Shown here piece after piece: positions 47,491 through 56,147 of a DNA stretch of 64,000 bases. Below the pieces are notes generated by a model that did not search any database, was not told the DNA's origin, and saw only the letters and a program-made list of their open reading frames with translations. Each line of letters opens with the position of its first letter. Position 1 is the first letter of the stretch. This stretch comes from Paramylibacter ulvae (GTDB lineage Bacteria > Pseudomonadota > Alphaproteobacteria > Rhodobacterales > Rhodobacteraceae): positions 909,024 through 973,023 of the forward strand of contig NZ_BMZF01000001.1 of assembly GCF_014652655.1 (NCBI RefSeq). The letters run 5' to 3'. The position numbers and the translations under genes were made by a program.

Positions 47491-48825
47491 ATGGAAGGTT
47501 CTGTTTTACCCGATCAAGCCTATGATGAAATACCCGACGTGAGGGAAATCCAATTTGGTCGTCTTATCGCTATTAGCCTGAGTACAGTTACCAACGGATA
47601 TACGCATGGCGTGCACCGGTACCCTGCGAAGTTTATCCCACAAATTCCAAGATGGGCGATCCGTCAATATAGCAAAGAAGGTGATCGTATTCTGGACCCG
47701 TTCTCTGGGTCGGGCACGACAATGGTAGAGGCTATTGCTGAAGGGCGAGAGGGAACCGGAAGCGACTTAGATCATTTGGCTTGTTTAATCGGAAATGCAA
47801 AGACGGCTCAGCTTGATCCGACACGACTCCAGGAGTTGGCTCGGGAGGTGCTGAGCCGCTCAATGACAGTTCCGCAAGAATTAAGAGTGCCGATGGAAGG
47901 CGTCAAAAACTTTGGTCATTGGTTTACAGATGATGCATGGGCCGCACTCCAAGCAATTGATACTGCGATTGATTCTGTTAAAATGTCAGACAAAGAACGA
48001 ACGTTTTTTTTAGCTTCGTTTAGCTCGATTATCCGAGCAGTTAGCAACGCCGACGATCAGAGCCAGAAGACCTATGTATCTGGAACATTGATAAAGTCCC
48101 CTCCACCTGTTTTTCCAACATTTCAAGTGAAGTTGCGCAAGAATATAGCTGCTAGCACAGCGCTTGAGGGCATCCGAAAGTCCAATACAGTTGACATTGT
48201 TCGCGCCTCCGCAACTAGGATGCCCATAGAGAATGAAATGGTTGACTTGATTGTGACCAGTCCACCGTATCTGGATTCAGTGGATTACATGTACAATACG
48301 ATGTTGGAGTACTTCTGGCTGGGTAGGCGCTTTGGCTTGTCGTCTCGTGATGATTATAACCTTGCTCGTGTGAGTGGGATCGGAAGTAAAAAATCCAAGA
48401 AATATCACTCAACCATGCCCAGTGCTTTAACCGATATGATAGATCTCAATCTAATACCGGATTACCGGCGATCTTCGATTGCGCCCTATTTTGAAGGTAT
48501 GGAAAAGCACTTTATTGAAGCGGCCCGAGTTCTCAAACCGGGCGGTCGTTACGTGCTAATTATCGGGAATAGTAGCACCCAAAACGGAATGTTGCCTTTG
48601 CACGATGCTCTTGTTGCCTTAGCTGCTTCAGCAGGGCTAAACATTGAGCATGCCTTTGGTTATCGTATCAGACGACACTATATGAAGTTCCCTAGAATGG
48701 GGCGTGGCGGCATAATCTTGATGGATTGGGTCATAACGCTGCGCAAGGGTGACGCTGTTGTAGGTATTCCCCAGACACTTCCTTTCGTAGATGAAAAACT
48801 GCCTGATAGCGCAGTTGCAAATTGA
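47491..48825 (+). CDS. DNA methyltransferase (N4/N6-amino class), second of a pair
   Basis: A 444-residue enzyme with an N-terminal THGVHRYPAKFIPQIP block, motif I DPFSGSGTTMVEA (about 69-81) and motif IV TSPPY (about 256-260). SPPY with a leading T is typical of N4-cytosine methylases. It is not a close copy of the preceding methylase, so the two probably modify different strands or sequences (inference). ATG 47491 follows the previous stop by 4 bp; a 150-bp gap follows before the next cassette gene. Confidence 0.88.
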   Translation: MEGSVLPDQAYDEIPDVREIQFGRLIAISLSTVTNGYTHGVHRYPAKFIPQIPRWAIRQYSKEGDRILDPFSGSGTTMVEAIAEGREGTGSDLDHLACLIGNAKTAQLDPTRLQELAREVLSRSMTVPQELRVPMEGVKNFGHWFTDDAWAALQAIDTAIDSVKMSDKERTFFLASFSSIIRAVSNADDQSQKTYVSGTLIKSPPPVFPTFQVKLRKNIAASTALEGIRKSNTVDIVRASATRMPIENEMVDLIVTSPPYLDSVDYMYNTMLEYFWLGRRFGLSSRDDYNLARVSGIGSKKSKKYHSTMPSALTDMIDLNLIPDYRRSSIAPYFEGMEKHFIEAARVLKPGGRYVLIIGNSSTQNGMLPLHDALVALAASAGLNIEHAFGYRIRRHYMKFPRMGRGGIILMDWVITLRKGDAVVGIPQTLPFVDEKLPDSAVAN

Positions 48826-48975
48826 GAATTCTGAGACTTTCGGCAGCTTGAAACTTAGGTCTATTCTCATGGACAATCTATAAGGGCGCTGCTAAGGTCG
48901 AGCTAAGAATTTTGCCATTTTATGGTCACTAACTATGTGGTATAGTTCAGCTATTTTCCGAATGGGGAGTTTGGG

Positions 48976-50121
48976 TTGAGTTTTGTTTGGCCAACAAGTC
49001 ACGTTGGAATGCTCCACCCAGCGGGAGGTGCCAACGCAAAAGAGCGGACGCGTGAGTTCTTGAGCTTTGCATCATCCGCTCGAAGCGGACTTTCTTACCA
49101 TGAAGCAAAGAAAAAGCTTTCGTGCAGCTCCAACGCGGCTGAAACACGGAAATCGATGTTTGAAGAGCTGGCACTTCTTTTTGTGCCTCATGGATCTAAT
49201 CAAATCTTATTGACACCATTAGGCGATCAGCTTTTTGATCTCTTGACTGGCAAGGATCTTGAAGAGCTTGACGGCGCCACTGCCCAACGTGCAACCGCTC
49301 TACTGATTTGGGCAATGTGCAAAGTACAGATAAATAGACCGCAGTCGCGTGGCTCGCCAAGCCCCTCTAAGGCTGATTGGGAAAGCTGCGACGTGAAGCC
49401 ATATGCTGCTGCTTGGGCTGCGGCAAATGACCTTGGAGGAGTGATCCATCTGCACGAATTCATCGGAGCAATTCGAACCTTACACCAAGTCAGCGACTAC
49501 GATCATATTGTAAATGCAGTGAGAGATGCACGAAGCAAGAATGTATTGATGGCAAAAGACAGTCGGTGGGCAAAAGGCGGCGATGCATTCAATCCAGCGA
49601 TCTATTGGCGTTCTCATCTGTCTTTGGCAAACCAATTGATGGACTACGGCACAGTTGAGCAAACTCTCACCACAATCCCGGCTGCTTGGGAAATTGTCTG
49701 TGCGGCGCTTCAGTTTCAATCTGGTTGCGATGGCAGTATTTCCGACGCAATACGCTCCGCCGACTGGGAAGATGCAGAAGACTATTTTTTCAATGTAGCA
49801 GGAACTGTGTGCCCGCCATTTCTTGCGTCTGGGAAACCTTCGCTTACATCGTTCGAAGGCGTATCTTTAGCTGATCTTAGTTCATACACCGCCATCGAAC
49901 TGGCTCCTGGGCCGTACCGCATAGCTGGTGGGCCTGAGTTGTGTGAGCTGCCATTTAGGCAGGCGTGTTTTCATCCAGCATCGCCAGCAAGATTGTTGAG
50001 GATAGATAGAAAACAAAAAATGCCGGATGGAGGCGTACAAATCGATCTTGGACTTGGTCGCCCAATTGCAAATTTCGACTTGTTATTTAGCGTGATTGGA
50101 GGCGGCAGTGAACGAAACTGA
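48976..50121 (+). CDS. Unrecognised protein in the methylase/McrBC-like cassette
   Basis: A 381-residue protein with no domain I can name. The N-terminal 85 residues look like a winged helix (SYHEAKKKLSCSSNAAETRK, then ELALLFVPHGSNQILLTPLG). Later helical segments include GGVIHLHEFIGAIRTLHQ. TTG 48976 is supported by GGGGAG six bases upstream; the first ATG (49009) lacks one. The gene overlaps the McrB-like gene by 14 bp, so it is part of the same unit. Likely role: DNA target recognition or nuclease control (inference). Confidence 0.75.
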   Translation: MSFVWPTSHVGMLHPAGGANAKERTREFLSFASSARSGLSYHEAKKKLSCSSNAAETRKSMFEELALLFVPHGSNQILLTPLGDQLFDLLTGKDLEELDGATAQRATALLIWAMCKVQINRPQSRGSPSPSKADWESCDVKPYAAAWAAANDLGGVIHLHEFIGAIRTLHQVSDYDHIVNAVRDARSKNVLMAKDSRWAKGGDAFNPAIYWRSHLSLANQLMDYGTVEQTLTTIPAAWEIVCAALQFQSGCDGSISDAIRSADWEDAEDYFFNVAGTVCPPFLASGKPSLTSFEGVSLADLSSYTAIELAPGPYRIAGGPELCELPFRQACFHPASPARLLRIDRKQKMPDGGVQIDLGLGRPIANFDLLFSVIGGGSERN

Positions 50122-51277
50122 CATAACAATTTCAAATTTGGCTGATGCGGGCGCCGTTGCGCCGCGTAACTTCCACGATGCGCCAAATCGTGTCAGAGAG
50201 ATTGCCTCAGTGCCATTGGACCTTCCAACATCGGCACAGTCAGCTTTGACTTCGCTATCATCAGCCGGGTTCTATGATGAAGATATGTTGGAGGACGCAG
50301 TTATTGGACTGTCCATAGGGCATCTTATTCTTGCTGGACCTCCTGGCACCGGTAAGACACATCTTGCAAGTGCTTTGGCCAAAAGTTTTAATGCTAAACT
50401 TGTCACAGAGACGGCAAATCCAGAGTGGTCAGTCTATGATATTATTGGGACGCAAACGTTAAAAAAGGGGGGCGAAATTGCGCCTCGGCACGGTCTGGTA
50501 ACCAGCGCAGTTCTTGATTGCGCCACTGCCATTGTGGACAATTTAGACAGTGGAACTGGTGAACAGGCAGTTTGGCTTCTAATTGACGAAATGAACAGGG
50601 CAGATATTGACCGAGCATTCGGTCCTTTGTTTACTGCACTTGTCGGCAACGGGGGCGGCATGACGCTGGACTACATGGATGAACGTCCTTCTTTAGTCCT
50701 ACCTGCGCGCTTCCGCATTATTGCTACAGTAAATGAATATGACACTCGCTTTGTAAACTCTATGTCTGCTGCGCTGCGACGGCGCTTTTCAAAAGTGACA
50801 GTTTTGCCGCCTCCGAATGATGGCGATGGAAGATCTTCGATGGGCGAATTTGAGATAACAGTTTCAGAGGCGGTAAAACGGGCAACAGCCATTCTTGGTA
50901 GCCCTCCTGAATCCGAGGTTGTTTCGGCTTTAACAAGCCGCAATGAACGCATTCGCGACATCTTCGGCTTCTTTCGGCACTCGTCAGAAGGGGGTGTCCC
51001 AATTGGAACAGCTCAATTGATAGATGTCGCACTATATTTTTTGATTTTGATGTCAAAGTCGAAGAATGGGTCTGAGGATGAAAGCTCAAGTTTGGCCGAT
51101 CCAGCCTTTTGGATTACATACGATCGTGCAATTGTAGCTCGATTGATGCCCTCGCTAGAGACTGACAGTACCCGCGCACGTGTTCGTGACGGTTTTGCCG
51201 AAGATTTGAAGTCTACCTTTTCTGAGTTGCCCCTTACTTCAAACCGGCTCAACGCCTTCTTGCATGGAAACGACTAA
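50108..51277 (+). CDS. McrB-like AAA+ ATPase (AAA_5 type)
   Basis: A 389-residue protein. Walker A is GPPGTGKT (about 77-84), Walker B WLLIDEMNRAD (about 156-166) and a sensor IIATVNEYDT (about 204-213), followed by ALRRRF with an arginine-finger position. The DE-N pattern and the sensor are like those of McrB, the GTP-driven motor of McrBC; whether this one uses GTP or ATP cannot be told. The N-terminal DNA-binding domain of McrB is absent. The start is GTG 50108 with GGAGG five bases upstream. Confidence 0.87.
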   Translation: MNETDITISNLADAGAVAPRNFHDAPNRVREIASVPLDLPTSAQSALTSLSSAGFYDEDMLEDAVIGLSIGHLILAGPPGTGKTHLASALAKSFNAKLVTETANPEWSVYDIIGTQTLKKGGEIAPRHGLVTSAVLDCATAIVDNLDSGTGEQAVWLLIDEMNRADIDRAFGPLFTALVGNGGGMTLDYMDERPSLVLPARFRIIATVNEYDTRFVNSMSAALRRRFSKVTVLPPPNDGDGRSSMGEFEITVSEAVKRATAILGSPPESEVVSALTSRNERIRDIFGFFRHSSEGGVPIGTAQLIDVALYFLILMSKSKNGSEDESSSLADPAFWITYDRAIVARLMPSLETDSTRARVRDGFAEDLKSTFSELPLTSNRLNAFLHGND

Positions 51278-52496
51278 CTCAGCCCGGCAGCAGATTTGGG
51301 AAGAAGCAATTGCTTCGGCAATTGGTCCGCTGGCAGCATATCTGGCACCAGAGAGTTATGGTCTTTCCGTGCTACGTCTTAAGTCTGCGGAGAAATACGA
51401 TCATGATTTTGGTGCCGAAATCGCCCGTAGGATTGACCTTGGTCGGGCTGCAGCAGTTATTGAGATAGTCGAAAAAGCGAGCTTGGACTTGCCACATTTG
51501 TTTCGGCACGCCGTCCACTACAGCGAGGATCGAATTGAAGGGGTACTACTAGTTCCGAGGCTACTGCGTGAACGCGCAGCAGGACGCCAGAACAGAATAC
51601 CTGTTTTGCGCGCTGCCCGGTTTTCTGAAACTCCAGAGGCTTTACTTGTAAGCGAATTGTTACGAATTTCCTTGCGAATAACTAATGTGTGGAGGTCTCA
51701 ATCTGGATCAGAGGGTAGCTTTGCGCGCCATCTCGCTCATAGAATAAAAGCCATTGAGGCACGACCACCTTGGGCCGCATTGCTATCAAGGCCACGAGCC
51801 GATGTCCGCTCGCTCGCGGCATCTGTAAAGAATAGATCGGTAGCGGGATGGACACCCATTGGTGGAGCATTGGACCAACTTGCTGAATTAGTATTGAACC
51901 CCGCCAACGGCGTCCTTCCCGACATCGGTCCGGTCGCATTTCTTTTGTCGGAGGATGACAGATACGCAGACAGAGTATTTGAGTTGGTTTGCATCGGCTG
52001 GCTACTCTCTGGACTGAAGTCCATGGACGCCTCAGGGCAAGTCAATCCTGCAGCTCTGAAAGGCAGCAATGCACCGCTTTTTGAAGGAACAAGGGGGGAT
52101 GTAAAAATTCAATTATTCTATCAGGCTGGGTACTTTAGCAGCAACGCGCGGTACAAGTGGCATTCATCTCGAAAGACCCTCAGAGCGATACCTGACTATT
52201 CAATTGAGCTTAAAGGGCCAAGTTGGTCGCGAACAGTTTTACTAGATGCCAAGAATCGAACTTTCAGTGGCGCTTCAGAGATAATCTATAAGTTGCTAGG
52301 ATACCGAGAGAACCTAGGTATCGACCCTTACTTGGCAATCGCAATTGCCCCCGCCTTTTCGGGGAGTGCCAAGATTGAAGCCGTTCAACTGGATAACCGA
52401 ACTGCGGTCGTGATGCGTGCGCCACTAGCAAATGGTAAACGACTTTTTCGAAGAGCGCTTCCCGCACTGATAGATAGATTAATTTCTGCAGTCTAA
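51264..52496 (+). CDS. McrC-like nuclease subunit with PD-(D/E)XK motif
   Basis: A 410-residue protein. The C-terminal part has PDYSIEL (P310, D311) followed by LLDAKNR (D328, K330), a PD-(D/E)XK nuclease signature, and a helix with EIIYKLLGYRENLG behind it. The N-terminal about 250 residues resemble the non-catalytic part of McrC or DUF2357 proteins (IEGVLLVPRLLRERA). It overlaps the ATPase gene by 14 bp, as mcrB and mcrC often do. Expected to cleave DNA when driven by the ATPase. Confidence 0.8.
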   Translation: METTNSARQQIWEEAIASAIGPLAAYLAPESYGLSVLRLKSAEKYDHDFGAEIARRIDLGRAAAVIEIVEKASLDLPHLFRHAVHYSEDRIEGVLLVPRLLRERAAGRQNRIPVLRAARFSETPEALLVSELLRISLRITNVWRSQSGSEGSFARHLAHRIKAIEARPPWAALLSRPRADVRSLAASVKNRSVAGWTPIGGALDQLAELVLNPANGVLPDIGPVAFLLSEDDRYADRVFELVCIGWLLSGLKSMDASGQVNPAALKGSNAPLFEGTRGDVKIQLFYQAGYFSSNARYKWHSSRKTLRAIPDYSIELKGPSWSRTVLLDAKNRTFSGASEIIYKLLGYRENLGIDPYLAIAIAPAFSGSAKIEAVQLDNRTAVVMRAPLANGKRLFRRALPALIDRLISAV

Positions 52497-53147
52497 TTCA
52501 CCGGTCTTTGGTATTTTGCGAGGACTTTTGAGCACTTTTTGCTTTTGGGCGCTGGGACACACCATCATCCTGAGGCATAAGAAGCCACTTCAAAAGAGAA
52601 ATTAAGACATCCTATTTGAATGCATTAATTTCTACGAAGCTGATTTCTTTCCTACTGTAGTTAGCTACTTTGGCCATCTACTAGCACCCAACTTGCCACA
52701 TCTGAAGGTTGACGGCCATTCCTATGCGCGTGATACAAGAAGAAAGTACACGTCCTTTGTCAACTAATTCCCAATCAGTTGGTTTCGCTTGAAAATGTTG
52801 GATAATTCTATGGTTTGCAATTGTGCCTTTGCAATTTTGGGCATGTTTTGCCTGACCATCATGCAATCGGGCGGAGAATTCTAAGGTGGATCAGTTGCCT
52901 ACGTTTTGTGTTCCCACGGTGGCGTTCACATTGGCCATGGAAGCATTGTCAGTGTGGCCGTACCAACGCTTTGGTATCTAAGACAAATCCATGCTTCCCA
53001 CGCTACACACACTAAAAATCAAAAAGTCATATGAAAACGTGGTCTCAGAATTGAACCTTTTGAGCGTCACCGCTGACAACATTCTTGGAATTCACAACGG
53101 CAGCGTCTCTTGCATGGGAACGGCGCATGACAGCTTGGTTGGCAACC
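52497..53147. other. 650-bp stretch without a convincing gene in the element
   Basis: Only short open frames without family features occur. It contains TTTGCAATT twice at 52814-52822 and 52828-52836, the same motif seen at both element ends, and an inverted pair GGAAGCAT (52939-52946) with ATGCTTCC (52990-52997). It separates the defence cassette from the replication-integration genes and may hold an origin or regulator site. Confidence 0.5.
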
Positions 53148-53181
53148 AAAAAAATCCCCACGCTAGACCAGCCAGCGTGGG
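53148..53181 (-). terminator. Rho-independent terminator of the primase-helicase gene
   Basis: On the minus strand CCCACGCT pairs exactly with AGCGTGGG around a 9-nt loop, followed by a run of T. It starts 33 bp after the stop. Confidence 0.85.
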
Positions 53182-53214
53182 AAATTGTCAGTCGATTGGA
53201 TCGTCAAGATGGGA

Positions 53215-55587
53215 TCAGAAGGGTATGTCTTCCTTCACAATGGCACCGTTATCTTTCACGTACTGCAACACGCCATCAACATCGCCGCCGTTGGGATCAA
53301 TGTCGTTGACTGTTTCAGGATCAGCAATGCGATGTTCCAACCAATCGCCATCGTCAGGGTATGTCTCACCCGTGACTTTGGACACGATGCGCCGAAACTC
53401 CGACAAAGCCGGAAGCTGGACGCCAGCGCGATCAGTGCGCTTGATAACGTAAGGCGTCAGGATGCCATCTGGGGTCTGACGATATTCAACCTTTTCGATG
53501 TTGATGCAGTTTGCCGCTGTCGTGCCGCCAAACTTGTCGCGCAGTTGGTTGGAAAAGCGCCGCGGGTTGTCATAGCGAGATGCACCCCGCGCCCAAGCTT
53601 CACGCGCCAGCGTAGCCGATGAGATACGCCCATCGCCGCGCAGATCGTCAGGGCATGAGCCTATGCGGGCAATATCATCCATCAGTGCGATTACAGGATC
53701 AGAAGCAATCTTGTCGGATGCTTTGGCTGCTGTCACCCATGGCGAAGCGATCAAATCTTGATCGACTTCATACTCCAACAAGTATCGCAACACAGCGCCC
53801 GGATCATCGCGCAGCAGGGCGTAATACGGATCCCACCATTTTCGGCCTTCTAAGCGATTAGTGTCGTCAAACATTGTCGGCACTTCAATCACTGTCCAAC
53901 GGCGATCATCAAAATCGACATGCACGGCTTGATCTTCGTTGGTTGTGGCAATCACGCGGTGCACGTTTTTTGCTGAGAAAGATGCAAGATACTTTTGTTC
54001 GTAAGTCCATTCATCTGACTCCACCAACACCTTGGCTGCTGCCGCCATCTTTCGTGATCCTGCGAAAAAGGATTCTTCCGCCAGTACGAAAGATGCACCA
54101 AACATTGATCGGTTGAATTGACCAAGCAAGCGATCTGACTGGGCAAATTCAGCAATGTGAGCTTTTGGTAAGATAGCGCGCATGGCTTTGCCAAGGAAGG
54201 ATTTGCCACCACCTTGGCCACCGCGCAACGCAATGGCTGTGCCGGGGTGTTTTGACCATGGGCGCTGCACAGCGTCTGCTAGGAACGACATTACCCAATG
54301 CGCAAGGTCAGAGTCGCCGGAGCATAGGATGTCTTTGACATAGGCCTCCCACAGCGTGGCATCGCCATTTGTGGGTTCGACTTTCCAGCCTTGAAAGATG
54401 TTGTAGCCTTCGCCATCGTAATCCGGCGCTTCGATCACATATCCATCGTATTCACGCCGGTCTGGATCATCGAGCCAAAAAGCTGTAATTTCTCGACCAC
54501 GCAGTTTGTAGGGTCGAAGTTTGAGCTGGAATGCTGCCATTGAATAAGGCTTGTCAGTCTTGGTGTTCAATACTTCGAATGATCCATCGACGAACATCAA
54601 AGCCCATTCAGCATTCATCCGTTCAACAACATCATAAGCAAGATCAGCGACTTCGCCTTGTGGCAGCTTTTGCACCTGTTCAATCACCGTAGACAAACGC
54701 TTGCTGTCAGTAATTGGGCCTTTGGAACCAAATTCGCTGTCTGGGTTGTTGAACTCGTCGTTGATGCCATGAATGATTTCGCTGATCTCATCGTCATCCG
54801 CTCCGCGCGCCCGCGCAGACGCGCCGCAATGGAAGAGAAAGCTGTTGCGTCCTTCCATCGCCTTGCCAGATGTAGGACGCTTGAAACCACCAGCATACCT
54901 CTTTTTCTCGCGCGCTTTTGTTGAGCGTTTCGGAGTTTTCGTCAGCGTCGAAATGATCACGGATGCCATTTGGGATTCAGGGACATAGCACTGTGCCGCT
55001 ATTTCCAGCCAATCTGGTTCGAACACGTTGCCGTGCTTAGTCCGTCCGCAGAATTGGATTGTAGAGCCAGCTTTCCACGCCAGAACTGGGCGCTCTGAAC
55101 CACACTGTGGTAAGTTCATCTGCGATCCATTGCCGTCTTTCTGTTTTGGAAAAATCTCGTCGGCATGGGCCAGGATTTTGGCTTCCAAAACGGCATCGCG
55201 TTTGGCTGCCAAGTACTTGCGCATAACGTCGGCATCCACCCAATCACGCGTAAATGCAATGATGTGAATGCCACCTGATTTTGAGCGTGACACAAGGCAT
55301 GGATCAGCCCACTTCCTCATAAGCGCTTCCAATTCATCATCGGTTTCAAGGAAAGGGTAGACGTCAATATCGACGGCCCCCCACTTCACCTTGCCATCGC
55401 GCAGCGGCGACAAACCAAGTGAAATTTCACCATTCAGATGCTGGGTCCAGATTTTTTCAGACACTTCGCGTTTGATGGTTTTGTAATCGGGCACCAATTT
55501 GCCGTCTTCATCCCTAGCGTTGAGCGATGACAGGTTGAAAGTTAAGTAGCGTTCCTGATTGCCAGCGAACAGTTTTTCGTAAGCCAT
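53215..55587 (-). CDS. Primase-helicase of the element
   Basis: A 790-residue protein. The N-terminal half looks like an archaeo-eukaryotic-type primase core, with WGAVDIDVYPF (DID about 73-75) and a SKSGGIHIIAF block (about 102-112). The C-terminal half is a superfamily-3 or D5-like helicase with Walker A GGQGGGKS (about 456-463), an acidic LAEESFF Walker B and an RVIATTNED sensor. It would start replication of the excised element on its own. It has its own terminator and lies next to the AlpA gene. Confidence 0.85.
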   Translation of the reverse strand: MAYEKLFAGNQERYLTFNLSSLNARDEDGKLVPDYKTIKREVSEKIWTQHLNGEISLGLSPLRDGKVKWGAVDIDVYPFLETDDELEALMRKWADPCLVSRSKSGGIHIIAFTRDWVDADVMRKYLAAKRDAVLEAKILAHADEIFPKQKDGNGSQMNLPQCGSERPVLAWKAGSTIQFCGRTKHGNVFEPDWLEIAAQCYVPESQMASVIISTLTKTPKRSTKAREKKRYAGGFKRPTSGKAMEGRNSFLFHCGASARARGADDDEISEIIHGINDEFNNPDSEFGSKGPITDSKRLSTVIEQVQKLPQGEVADLAYDVVERMNAEWALMFVDGSFEVLNTKTDKPYSMAAFQLKLRPYKLRGREITAFWLDDPDRREYDGYVIEAPDYDGEGYNIFQGWKVEPTNGDATLWEAYVKDILCSGDSDLAHWVMSFLADAVQRPWSKHPGTAIALRGGQGGGKSFLGKAMRAILPKAHIAEFAQSDRLLGQFNRSMFGASFVLAEESFFAGSRKMAAAAKVLVESDEWTYEQKYLASFSAKNVHRVIATTNEDQAVHVDFDDRRWTVIEVPTMFDDTNRLEGRKWWDPYYALLRDDPGAVLRYLLEYEVDQDLIASPWVTAAKASDKIASDPVIALMDDIARIGSCPDDLRGDGRISSATLAREAWARGASRYDNPRRFSNQLRDKFGGTTAANCINIEKVEYRQTPDGILTPYVIKRTDRAGVQLPALSEFRRIVSKVTGETYPDDGDWLEHRIADPETVNDIDPNGGDVDGVLQYVKDNGAIVKEDIPF

Positions 55588-55729
55588 AATGATCTCTCTT
55601 TCTCAAGAGAGCGCGGGTCCATCACCTCAATCCACGGTTTTGGCGGAGCATGAAAACTGCTATAAAGCAGTTATTCCAAACACTTCGTGCAACGCCTAAC
55701 TTGGAGCGGGGACTCGGCCCTCGCTCCGG

Positions 55730-55963
55730 TTATCCTGTGATTACACGATGTTCATTCATCCAAGCGATCAAATCATCGCGCATGTAGCGCACGATTTTTG
55801 ATGCTGGCTGCGAATACGCTGGCCCAGATTTTCGCTTTCGCAAATCGAGCAGATAGTAATCGGACACACCGAGAAAATCTGCGGCCTGTGCGGGCGTCAT
55901 GATTTGTGGATATTGCTGCGCTTCAATCGCCGAGCGCAATTCGGCAAGTAGGTCGTGAGTCAT
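55730..55963 (-). CDS. AlpA-type helix-turn-helix regulator or excisionase
   Basis: A 77-residue protein with MTPAQAADFLGVSDYYLLDLRKRKSGPAY split by its recognition turn, the excisionase-family helix-turn-helix, and RYMRDDLIAWMNEHR. It probably directs excision and controls the primase-helicase and integrase genes. The integrase lies 185 bp downstream on the same strand's other side; a strong-looking RBS is not obvious. Confidence 0.88.
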   Translation of the reverse strand: MTHDLLAELRSAIEAQQYPQIMTPAQAADFLGVSDYYLLDLRKRKSGPAYSQPASKIVRYMRDDLIAWMNEHRVITG

Positions 55964-56147
55964 TTGGATACCTTTGAAGGTTATGCCAAACGACCGCGCC
56001 TTACTTCTCCTACCGTGTTAGGGATGGGGCCTTCACACACCTCTGAGAGGTTGCTTCGGGTTCCTCGACTATCCATCCTGTCCGTTCAGAGCGCGGCCTC
56101 CGACGTCAATAGGATCAATGACGCAAGGGGCTGGTTGAGACTTGAAG

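Noticed and set aside
45165..52496. BREX or DISARM system
   Set aside because: The methylases are present but no PglZ, BrxL, DrmA/B helicase or large BrxC-like ATPase is found; the ATPase and nuclease look McrBC-like.
52991..53452. Plus-strand open frame of 153 codons over the primase terminator
   Set aside because: It crosses a strong terminator hairpin and overlaps the primase-helicase gene antisense; the protein has no recognisable pattern.
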